6,326 nucleotides of DNA, taken from the NCBI GenBank assembly GCA_903847495.1, contig CAINDT010000391.1, forward strand, positions 1 to 6,326. The letters are read 5' to 3'. This document shows positions 1-5,745 of the stretch, in pieces (the first letter of the stretch is position 1; each line of letters starts with the position of its first letter). This DNA comes from an uncultured Actinomycetes bacterium. GTDB taxonomy: Bacteria > Actinomycetota > Thermoleophilia > Gaiellales > F1-60-MAGs149. The notes under the pieces were generated by a model. That model was not told the origin of the DNA, did not search any database, and saw only the letters and a list, made by a program, of their open reading frames with translations. Made by a program: the position numbers and the translations under genes.

Positions 1-96
1 GCGCAGTACGGGCATGTCGTGGTCGGACCAGGCGATGCGACGCGCGCCGGCCTCGGCGAGCGCGAGATCTCTAACGTCGGAGGCGATGGCGGCCAC
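1..96 (-). CDS. ahcY: Adenosylhomocysteinase (SAH hydrolase), N-terminal fragment cut by window edge
   Basis: Only the first 32 codons are present; the gene runs off base 1. The reading MAAIASDVRDLALAEAGARR, followed by I-A-W-S-D-H-D-M-P-V-L-R, matches the start of S-adenosyl-L-homocysteine hydrolase: a D-(I/V)-(K/R)-D-L-x-L-A-x-x-G motif followed by a W-(A/S)-x-x-x-M-P-V-L motif. The short lead before the D-L motif and the MPVL form recall the archaeal/Thermotoga-type enzymes. The family is cytosolic and NAD-dependent, and splits SAH into adenosine and homocysteine to relieve product inhibition of methyltransferases. The GTG at 96-94 is chosen because the isomerase stop (TAG, 108-106) lies in this same frame four codons earlier, which excludes an upstream start. 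The next ATG is inside the conserved MPVL motif. There is only a weak AGG about 9 bases ahead and no strong ribosome site. The gap of 9 bases after the isomerase places it in the same operon. The catalytic and NAD-binding regions lie outside the window. Confidence 0.82.
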   Translation of the reverse strand, partial: MAAIASDVRDLALAEAGARRIAWSDHDMPVLR

Positions 97-105
97 GAGC
101 GCAGC

Positions 106-1113
106 CTAGCCGGTCGCGGACGGGGCCTTCAGCGCCGTCAGTCGGGCGATGTCGAGCGCGTCGACGCCCTCGACGTCGGCGAGGTGGCAGGAGACCACGT
201 CGCCGTGCACGAGCAGTGCCAGCGTGCGCTCGAGCTCGGTCGCCCCTGCGCCCTGCCAGACCAGCACCGTCGGCACATCGCCGCCGACGATCGCCTGGAT
301 GCGATCGTGGAGCTCCCGGGGCGCCGGTGGCTCGTCCGGGTCGCGCAGGAAGACCGCGGCCGCGGGAATGCCGTGTCGTGCACACCCGATCCAACCGAGG
401 ATCTCGTTGTGGGCCATCTCCGGCATCGCACCACCCCACGAGGCCGCCTTGGCGTTCTCGTTGACCTGGTTCTTCAGGCGCACAGCAGCCGCGGCGCGCG
501 CACCCGACCCGTAGAAGACCACGGCGTGCCCGCCGAGACGCGCGGCTGCGGCCTTGGCCCGCTCGGGCTGGGCGAGCTCTTCCGCCACGACAGCCTCCAC
601 CGCGGGTACCGCGGCACCGAGCAGCGCGGCCGCTCCGGGTACGGCGCCCGCCAGATCGAGCAGTCCGACGAGCGCGCCCAGCAGCAGCCCGAGGGCGCCA
701 CGCGGCTGAAAGCCCGGTTCGACGAGCGCGCACGGGGCGCCGATCGCCTGGGCCCGCTCGGCCAGCGTGCCGCCGGCCGTGATCGCCGCGCGCAGCGCGC
801 CACGATCGCCGGCCTCGTCCCACAGCCACAGCGTCTCGGCTGTCTGGCCGGAGTACGAGATGCACACGACGAGCGTGTCCTCCCCCACCCACCCGGGCAA
901 CGACGTCGTATCCACGGAGACGACCGGCACCGCCAGCTGCTCCGCGAAGAGCGCGGTCAGCAGACGACCACCGGCCGCGGAGCCGCCGAGTCCGCACAGC
1001 GCGACGGCACCAACGCGGCGATCGGCCATGCCGGCTGCATCGCCGGCCGCCAGACCGGACTGCAACTGGCGCGGGAAATCGAGCGCCTGCTCCAGCATGG
1101 TTGCCGGTGCCAT
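106..1113 (-). CDS. SIS-domain bifunctional phosphoglucose/phosphomannose isomerase
   Basis: A 335-residue cytosolic sugar-phosphate isomerase of the archaeal/actinobacterial PGI/PMI family, built from two SIS (sugar isomerase) domains. It interconverts glucose-6-P, fructose-6-P and mannose-6-P. Visible landmarks are the first SIS glycine motif GLGGSAAGG (41-49), the phosphate-binding loop SYSGQTAET (86-94), a conserved PRGALG (137-142), the catalytic-type NEN (218-220, Glu219), PEMAHNEILGW (231-241, His235), and a terminal LK (Lys328) at the place of the family's catalytic lysine. Length is normal for the family. The C-terminal stretch GVDALDI (316-322) lacks the D-P-x-P form I expect there, so the balance of PGI to PMI activity is uncertain. 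It starts 1 base inside the nucleotidyltransferase stop (TGATG) with a good GGAGG 8 bases upstream, so it is both coupled and well initiated on its own. In this setting it probably feeds mannose-6-P toward GDP-mannose. TobH-like or mycobacterial relatives of unproven activity are the main alternative. Confidence 0.88.
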   Translation of the reverse strand: MAPATMLEQALDFPRQLQSGLAAGDAAGMADRRVGAVALCGLGGSAAGGRLLTALFAEQLAVPVVSVDTTSLPGWVGEDTLVVCISYSGQTAETLWLWDEAGDRGALRAAITAGGTLAERAQAIGAPCALVEPGFQPRGALGLLLGALVGLLDLAGAVPGAAALLGAAVPAVEAVVAEELAQPERAKAAAARLGGHAVVFYGSGARAAAAVRLKNQVNENAKAASWGGAMPEMAHNEILGWIGCARHGIPAAAVFLRDPDEPPAPRELHDRIQAIVGGDVPTVLVWQGAGATELERTLALLVHGDVVSCHLADVEGVDALDIARLTALKAPSATG

Positions 1114-2183
1114 CAGGACGGCCTCCGCTCGCCGACCAGCTCCTCGCCGGCACCGGCAGCCTCGTCGGTGCCGAGGGCGGAGTCGATCACGCGGGCGCGC
1201 TCGCCCACCAGGGCGTTGAGGCCGATGGCGCTGCGCTCCACCGTGGCCAGCGCCGAAACGCGCGCGCCAGCCAGCAGGACGGAGCCACGTACCGTCGCGT
1301 CGGGCGCCACGGTCGCACCGGCGCCGATCACGACATCGGGACCGACCTCAGCGCCGGCGCCGATACTGGCGCCCGCGGCGATCAGCACCGGGCCGATCAC
1401 GATCGCGTCGTCGGCGACAGTGGCCGACGGATCGATCAGCACGGCGTTCTCGCTGCCGCCGAGGCGTGTGTGCACGCGGCCGGCGACGGCATCGGCGTTG
1501 GCGGTGAGGAAGCTTTCGAGCGTGCCGATGTCGCGCCAGTACCCCTCCGAGCGCACGCAGATCAGTCCGCGACCGACGAGCTCCGGGAAGACCTCGCGCT
1601 CGATCGACACCATGCGACCTGAGGGGATCATGTCGAGTACCGACGGATCCAGCACGTAGGCGCCCGCGTTGACCCACCACGGGGCCGGACCGAGGCCGTC
1701 GGCGTTCGGCGGCTTCTCGACGAAGCGCTCCACGTTGCCCTGTGCGTCGTGCACGACGACGCCGAAGCGCGTCGGATCATCGACCGGGGTGAGGCCAATC
1801 GAGGCAGTCGCCCCGGCTGTGCGGTGGGCGGCAACCAGCGCGCCGAAGTCGGCATCGCCCAAGACGTCGCCGTTGAGCGCCAGGAAGGGCCCATCGACAC
1901 GGCCCACGGCGGCGAAGCGGATCGCGCCGGCCGTGCCGAGCGGCTCGTCTTCGACAACGACTTCGACGTCGACACCGGGCGGCGGCGTGCCGATGCCGGC
2001 GCGCAGACGGTCGGGCAGGTAGCCGCAGGACAGAATCACCTTGGTGACGCCCGCGGCGGCAAGACGATCGAGCAGCAGCGACATGAACGGCACGCCGCCG
2101 ATCGGCAGCACCGGCTTCGGCTCATCGAGCGTGAGCGGGCGCAGGCGCGTACCTTCGCCGCCGACCAGGACGACCGCGATCAC
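1113..2183 (-). CDS. Mannose-1-phosphate guanylyltransferase (nucleotidyltransferase with left-handed beta-helix tail)
   Basis: A 356-residue NDP-sugar pyrophosphorylase, most likely making GDP-mannose from mannose-1-P and GTP in the cytosol. The N-terminal Rossmann-like domain shows the signature GGEGTRLRPLT (8-18) and EPKPVLPIGG (21-30, Lys23), then EDEPLGTAGAIR (78-89), the metal-binding LNGD (103-106, Asp106), FVEKP (154-158), VNAGAYVLDP (171-180) and YWRDIGT (215-221, Asp218). From about 246 to 335 come hexapeptide-type repeats (for example V-I-G-P, S-I-G-A, V-V-I-G-A) typical of a left-handed beta-helix, as in GMPPB-type enzymes and actinobacterial ManC/ManB. The GTG at 2183-2181 places the first residue just before IAVVLVGG, where the family begins. 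It overlaps the stop of the dehydrogenase gene (GTGA, 4 bases), and the longer open frame to 2354 is Arg/Pro-rich shadow coding. No strong Shine-Dalgarno is seen, so coupled re-initiation is likely. Substrate choice is inferred: glucose-1-P with UTP or dTTP cannot be excluded. Confidence 0.85.
   Translation of the reverse strand: MIAVVLVGGEGTRLRPLTLDEPKPVLPIGGVPFMSLLLDRLAAAGVTKVILSCGYLPDRLRAGIGTPPPGVDVEVVVEDEPLGTAGAIRFAAVGRVDGPFLALNGDVLGDADFGALVAAHRTAGATASIGLTPVDDPTRFGVVVHDAQGNVERFVEKPPNADGLGPAPWWVNAGAYVLDPSVLDMIPSGRMVSIEREVFPELVGRGLICVRSEGYWRDIGTLESFLTANADAVAGRVHTRLGGSENAVLIDPSATVADDAIVIGPVLIAAGASIGAGAEVGPDVVIGAGATVAPDATVRGSVLLAGARVSALATVERSAIGLNALVGERARVIDSALGTDEAAGAGEELVGERRPS
1122..1126 (-). 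promoter_or_regulatory. Shine-Dalgarno site of the phosphoglucose/phosphomannose isomerase gene
   Basis: On the minus strand GGAGG lies 8 bases before the ATG at 1113-1111, an ideal spacing. It sits inside the last codons of the nucleotidyltransferase gene. It is the clearest ribosome binding site in the window and fixes the isomerase start. It suggests that this gene is translated efficiently even if coupling from upstream is incomplete. Confidence 0.75.
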
Positions 2184-3505
2184 GCCTGGTGCAGCTCGCG
2201 GTCCGGGTCGCGCTCCGCACGACCGATCGGAACGTACGTGAAGCCCGCGGCGACGGCCTCCGACGGATCCAGCAGGTTGCGGCCATCGACGATCAGCGGG
2301 TGGCGCATGGCGGCGCGGACGGCCGGGTCGAGCACGGCGCGGAACTCCGGCCACTCGGTGACGATCACGACCGCATCGGCGTCGGCAACTGCCTCATGCA
2401 TCGAGCCGGACAGCTCGACGCTGGCAGGCAGCAGGCTGCGCGCGCGATCGGCGGCGACCGGATCGAACGCGCAGACGCTTGCGCCTTCGGCGATCAGGCG
2501 CGCTGCGAGCACGATGCTCGAGGCCTCGCGCATGTCATCGGTGTGTGGCTTGAAGGCCAGACCGAGCAGAGCAATGCGCCGATCCCGGAGCGGTCCGAGA
2601 TGATCCTGCAGCTTGCCGATGACCCGGCGCTTCTGGAGCTCGTTGACCTCGATCACGCTGGCCAGCAGCTGAAACGAGTACCCGGTGTTGCCGGCCAGCT
2701 GCTTGAGTGCCGTGACGTCCTTGGGGAAGCAGCTGCCGCCGTACCCGATGCCGGGACGGAGGAAGCTCTGCCCGATGCGCTGGTCGAGCCCCATGCCGCG
2801 CGCTACCTCCTCGACGTCCGCACCGACGCGTTCGCACACGTTCGCGATCTCGTTGATGAACGAGATCTTCGTCGCGAGGAAGGCGTTGGAGGCGAGCTTG
2901 ATCATCTCGGCCGACGCGGTGTCCGTCGAGAGAATCGGGGCATGCAGGTCCTGGTAGAGCCGCGCGACGCGCTCGACGTCGTCGGGACGATCGCCGCCGA
3001 CCACGACGCGATCGGGCTCGCGGAAGTCGGCGACGGCCGACCCCTCGCGCAGGAACTCGGGATTCGAGACGTAGCCGACGTCCTCGCGGCCGCGCGCGTC
3101 GAGCTCGGTGCGGACGCGCCGGCCGGTGCCGACGGGCACCGTGGACTTCATCACCAGCACCGCACCCTCGGCGCTCGCCGGGAGTGCCTCGATCACGGCC
3201 TCGACGCGCGACAGGTCCGCGTCGCCCGAGGCGGTCGGCGGCGTGTCGACGCAGATGATCGCGATCCGCGCCTCGCGGAACACGTCCTCCATATCGAGCG
3301 TGAACGTCAGGCGCTCGGCGTTGCGCTTCAAGAGCTCCGGTACACCCGGCTCGTGGATCGGTACCTCTCCGCGCTGCAGCATCTCCACGCGCTCGGGGAC
3401 GATGTCGCGGCAGACGACGGGATGCCCGAGCTCCGCGAGACAGGCGGCGGTGACGAGGCCGACGTAGCCGACGCCGATGACGCCGACCGGCTCGCGTCCG
3501 CTCAA
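2180..3505 (-). CDS. UDP-glucose 6-dehydrogenase
   Basis: A 441-residue cytosolic enzyme that oxidises UDP-glucose to UDP-glucuronate with two NAD+. The NAD-binding GVGYVGL is at 11-17, followed by C-R-D (32-34), STVPVGTG (121-128), NPEFLREGSAV (148-158, Glu150 and Glu154), KLASNAFLA (203-211, Lys203 and Asn207), the catalytic GGSCFPKD (256-263, Cys259) and GLAFKPHTDDMRE (315-327, Arg326). All three family domains (N-terminal NAD-binding, central, C-terminal UDP-binding) are present and the length is normal. The start is taken as TTG at 3505-3503: no ATG or GTG lies near in frame, the conserved beta strand begins 6 residues later, and GGTGA stands 4 bases upstream. TTG overlaps the LCP stop as TTGA (4 bases). 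The open frame continues upstream to 3907 but that part is antisense-like sequence overlapping the LCP gene. Related nucleotide-sugar dehydrogenases (UDP-ManNAc or GDP-mannose dehydrogenase) share the fold. Given the neighbouring GDP-mannose enzymes, GDP-mannose oxidation is a minority possibility. Confidence 0.92.
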   Translation of the reverse strand: MSGREPVGVIGVGYVGLVTAACLAELGHPVVCRDIVPERVEMLQRGEVPIHEPGVPELLKRNAERLTFTLDMEDVFREARIAIICVDTPPTASGDADLSRVEAVIEALPASAEGAVLVMKSTVPVGTGRRVRTELDARGREDVGYVSNPEFLREGSAVADFREPDRVVVGGDRPDDVERVARLYQDLHAPILSTDTASAEMIKLASNAFLATKISFINEIANVCERVGADVEEVARGMGLDQRIGQSFLRPGIGYGGSCFPKDVTALKQLAGNTGYSFQLLASVIEVNELQKRRVIGKLQDHLGPLRDRRIALLGLAFKPHTDDMREASSIVLAARLIAEGASVCAFDPVAADRARSLLPASVELSGSMHEAVADADAVVIVTEWPEFRAVLDPAVRAAMRHPLIVDGRNLLDPSEAVAAGFTYVPIGRAERDPDRELHQA

Positions 3506-5613
3506 CGCGTCACCAGTTTGAAGCTCTTCGCCATCGCGATCATCGCGGAGTTGGGAATACGACCCGTCAAGGAGTTCTCCAGCCAGTAGCTGTTGCCGTT
3601 CTCTTTCCACGCCACGCGCTGGAGCGAGGCGCCGTTGAAGTAGAGCAGAAGCGTCCGACCCTTGTAGTTGCGCGTCGTCGTGGGCCCATCGAGAATCGGC
3701 GGATCGCTCCACTGGATCGCCTGCACGCCGAAGACCTGGTCGTAGGCGTCGGCGGAGTACGTGACGTAGACCGCCTTCTTGCCGGCCGTCTTGTAGACGC
3801 GATACGGCGGCTGGCCCGAGAACTGCGGGTCGCGCGTCTGCGCACCGGCGTAGACGACCGTGGGCATCCACAGCGGGAAGCCGGCCTTGCGCTGCGCCTG
3901 GCGCCACATGGCGACGTCGCGGGTCGGGTCACGGGAGATCTGCGCCTCCTCCTTCGGCGGCAGCACAGCAACCTTCGGCGGGGCGAGATCGCCGGTGTAC
4001 GTCTTGCCGATCACCACCACGATCGGCTCGGTGATGTCGACGCCGTTCTGCTGGATCTCGGCCTTGGCCGCCGCGTCGATGGCCTTCACCTCGGAGTCGG
4101 TACCGAAGGACTCGCCGATGGCCGTGGCCGCGTCCTTCGCGCCGGTCGTCGCGCCGTCGTAGTACACCGTCGTGTGCAGGTACTGGGTCATCGAGTCACC
4201 GGCGCTGTGCGCCAGTTTCCACCCGTTCTCCACGAGCTGCCAGGAGGCGTCGGCGGCTGCGGCGGGCGTGCCGTTGCCGTTGCGGACCTCGACGCCCATC
4301 TTGGCGGGGTTGTAGGTGACCTTCTTGACCTTCGACTTCGGATCCTTGGCCACATCGCGGCTGGCGATCGCGTTGCCGGAGGTCGTGTCGGGGTTGAGGA
4401 ACTGATCCACGACCTTCTGCACCGCCTGCGGCGTCGCCTCGAGCTTGCCCGGGTAGCGGGTCGAACTGGAGATGTCGTCGAGCCGGACCTGCTGCATGTT
4501 GCCGCGCGGGATGCTCGCCATCAGCTGCCCGTACTCCAGCAGCGTCTTCGCGTCAGCGGGCTTCTTGTTCGAGCCGAGGATCTTGATGTTGTCGCGCAGG
4601 ATCGAGATCACCTCGATCAGGCGCGTCGCGAGCCCCCAGTTGTCCACGCGCTTCTTGAACTCGCGCACGAACGTCTGCTGGCGCGCCATGCGAATCAGGT
4701 CGGAGTCGAGATGGCGGAAGCGCGCAAAGGCGAGCGAGTCGTTGCCGCGCAGCAGCTGGTAGCCCGGCTGGATGTCGATCGACATGTAGTTGTTCGCCGC
4801 GGTGCCGTCATTGACGTTGTAGTAGCGGCGATCGATCGGCAGCCAGACGCCGCCGAAGGTGCCGACGATGCGGTTGAACGCGCGGAAGTCGACGGGGATC
4901 AGGTAGTTGATCTGAACGCCCGTCAGCTCCTTGACCGTCGCGAGCGCGAGTGGCTCCTGGCCGATGTCGTACGCCTCGTTGATCGGCCGGCGGCCGTAGC
5001 CCGGCACGTCGACGACGAGATCGCGCGGGAACGAGAGCATCGAAATGGTCTTCGTGCGCGGATCGACGCGCACCATCATCATCGTGTCGGAGCGCCCGCC
5101 GCTCTCGCCGGCGCGATGGTCTTCGCCGATGATCAACGCGGTGATCGGCTCGTTCGTCGTGGCGATCGCGAGCCCGTCCTGCGCCTCCTGCTGCTTCTTG
5201 TTCGACGACTGCGTCATCGTCGACACCGTGTCCTGCACGTACCAGTAGCCGTAGCCGGCGACACCGAGGACGGCGATCACGAGGAGCGCGCCGATACCGC
5301 CGACGACCCACGGCCAGCGACGACGGCGCCGCGCGGGCTCCGCGCTGTACAGCGTCATCGGCGGGCGTCCGCCACCGCCTCCCCCAGCACCGCCGGCCGA
5401 CGAGGCGACCGTGGGCGCGGGCGCCGTCGCCGTCGTGCCGTCGGGGCGATGGACCTTCATCTTCGGTGCGGTGGGTAGGGCGACGGCCGCCTTAGCCGCG
5501 GTCGCGGCGACGACTGCATCGTCGGCGGAGCCGCCGGCGAGAGCCTCGGGCTCAGCCGCGGGCGGCTGATTGGCCGCGTCATCGGGTGGGGGCGTGTTCG
5601 TCTCCACGTGCAT
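3502..5613 (-). CDS. LytR-CpsA-Psr (LCP) family wall-polymer ligase with LytR_C domain and extra C-terminal domain
   Basis: A 703-residue, single-pass membrane protein. LCP enzymes move undecaprenyl-linked glycopolymers onto peptidoglycan (teichoic acid, capsule, arabinogalactan) at the outer face of the membrane. Residues 1-94 are a Pro/Ala/Gly-rich, probably disordered cytoplasmic tail ending in five arginines (95-99). One transmembrane helix spans about 100-126, giving an N-in, C-out protein. The LCP core (about 155-325) has IIGEDHR (161-167), GRSDTMM (173-179), SFPRD (194-198), INEAY (211-215), FARFRH (296-301) and DLIRMARQQ (305-313), so the Asp/Arg active-site set is complete. A LytR_C domain follows (about 439-537, beginning VEVRNGNGT), then a Pro/Lys linker and a further domain (about 561-703) described separately. 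Most LCP proteins are 300-500 residues, so this one is long. ATG at 5613 is the best start: further upstream the frame enters the divergent gene. The ribosome site is weak (GAGCGAG). As first gene of the operon it suggests the downstream sugar-nucleotide enzymes serve the polymer it attaches. Confidence 0.92.
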   Translation of the reverse strand: MHVETNTPPPDDAANQPPAAEPEALAGGSADDAVVAATAAKAAVALPTAPKMKVHRPDGTTATAPAPTVASSAGGAGGGGGGRPPMTLYSAEPARRRRRWPWVVGGIGALLVIAVLGVAGYGYWYVQDTVSTMTQSSNKKQQEAQDGLAIATTNEPITALIIGEDHRAGESGGRSDTMMMVRVDPRTKTISMLSFPRDLVVDVPGYGRRPINEAYDIGQEPLALATVKELTGVQINYLIPVDFRAFNRIVGTFGGVWLPIDRRYYNVNDGTAANNYMSIDIQPGYQLLRGNDSLAFARFRHLDSDLIRMARQQTFVREFKKRVDNWGLATRLIEVISILRDNIKILGSNKKPADAKTLLEYGQLMASIPRGNMQQVRLDDISSSTRYPGKLEATPQAVQKVVDQFLNPDTTSGNAIASRDVAKDPKSKVKKVTYNPAKMGVEVRNGNGTPAAAADASWQLVENGWKLAHSAGDSMTQYLHTTVYYDGATTGAKDAATAIGESFGTDSEVKAIDAAAKAEIQQNGVDITEPIVVVIGKTYTGDLAPPKVAVLPPKEEAQISRDPTRDVAMWRQAQRKAGFPLWMPTVVYAGAQTRDPQFSGQPPYRVYKTAGKKAVYVTYSADAYDQVFGVQAIQWSDPPILDGPTTTRNYKGRTLLLYFNGASLQRVAWKENGNSYWLENSLTGRIPNSAMIAMAKSFKLVTR
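3510..3514 (-). promoter_or_regulatory. Probable Shine-Dalgarno site deciding the TTG start of UDP-glucose dehydrogenase
   Basis: The minus strand reads GGTGA, then 4 bases, then TTG. GGTGA pairs with the UCACC part of the 16S 3' end, and that register corresponds to about 7 bases from a GGAGG core, which is near optimal. It lies in the final codons of the LCP gene. It supports the unusual TTG initiation together with stop-codon overlap. Confidence 0.5.
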
Positions 5614-5617
5614 GCAC
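5608..5617. repeat. 10-base perfect palindrome over the LCP start codon
   Basis: GTGCATGCAC equals its own reverse complement and is centred on the LCP ATG (5613-5611). The symmetry does not extend past 10 bases. It could be a small operator or a weak translational hairpin, but a palindrome of this size can occur by chance. Confidence 0.4.
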
Positions 5618-5662
5618 TCGCTCGAGACACGGTTCGACGACCGAGCCGCGAGCAGTTGCCTG

Positions 5663-5668
5663 AGTATA
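5663..5668 (-). promoter_or_regulatory. Candidate -10 element for the LCP-led operon
   Basis: The minus strand carries TATACT (5 of 6 matches to TATAAT) inside the most AT-rich part of the 132-base intergenic gap. Transcription would begin near 5656 and give a leader of about 43 bases before the LCP ATG. A good -35 is missing: the hexamer 17 bases upstream is GAGGAA. It is the only plausible promoter seen for the five-gene operon, because all later gene junctions overlap or nearly touch. Confidence 0.45.
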
Positions 5669-5670
5669 CC
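5665..5670 (+). promoter_or_regulatory. Weak candidate -10 element for the divergent phosphatase gene
   Basis: TATACC on the plus strand overlaps the opposite-strand TATACT through the palindrome GTATAC (5664-5669). Transcription would start near 5677, leaving about 69 bases before the ATG at 5746. No -35 match is visible, so this rests on the -10 alone. Confidence 0.25.
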
Positions 5671-5672
5671 CT

Positions 5673-5683
5673 CCGGTTTCCGG
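5673..5683. repeat. Small inverted repeat CCGG-TTT-CCGG in the divergent promoter region
   Basis: Two CCGG halves separated by TTT lie just upstream of the minus-strand -10 candidate, within what would be its spacer. The stem is only 4 bases (slightly extendable with a G-T pair). It could mark a regulator site, but the evidence is position alone. Confidence 0.25.
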
Positions 5684-5745
5684 GGTTCCTCTGCCGTTTC
5701 GGCCCTGAATGTGATCCGGGCACCTGATCTGCGACGATCCGCCCG

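Noticed and set aside
97..105. Transcription terminator between the isomerase and SAH hydrolase
   Set aside because: Only 9 bases separate the genes and there is no stem-loop or T-run.
19..1659. Long plus-strand open frame (546 codons) opposite the isomerase and nucleotidyltransferase
   Set aside because: Its product is Arg/Ala/Gly-rich low-complexity sequence with no recognisable motif, and it lies antisense to two well-supported genes. Long antisense frames are expected in GC-rich DNA.
2184..2354. N-terminal extension of the nucleotidyltransferase to ATG 2354
   Set aside because: Adds 57 Arg/Pro-rich residues ahead of a family that normally begins at the first beta strand before GGEGTRLRPLT; it overlaps the dehydrogenase C-terminus.
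2189..3589. Plus-strand open frame (466 codons) opposite UDP-glucose dehydrogenase
   Set aside because: The opposite strand encodes every catalytic motif of the dehydrogenase. The plus-strand product has no family features and looks like shadow coding.
3506..3907. N-terminal extension of the dehydrogenase frame to 3907
   Set aside because: The family starts directly before the GVGYVGL nucleotide-binding strand. The extra 134 codons overlap the LCP tail and have shadow composition.
4174..5478. Plus-strand open frame (434 codons) opposite the LCP gene
   Set aside because: The product is rich in Arg, Val, Asp and His with no motif, and is fully antisense to the LCP core.
5685..5689. GGAAC on the minus strand as an ECF sigma -35 site upstream of the LCP gene
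   Set aside because: It lies 16 bases from TATACT, but that -10 is not an ECF-type -10 (such as CGTC or GTT), so the match to a known ECF promoter is incomplete.
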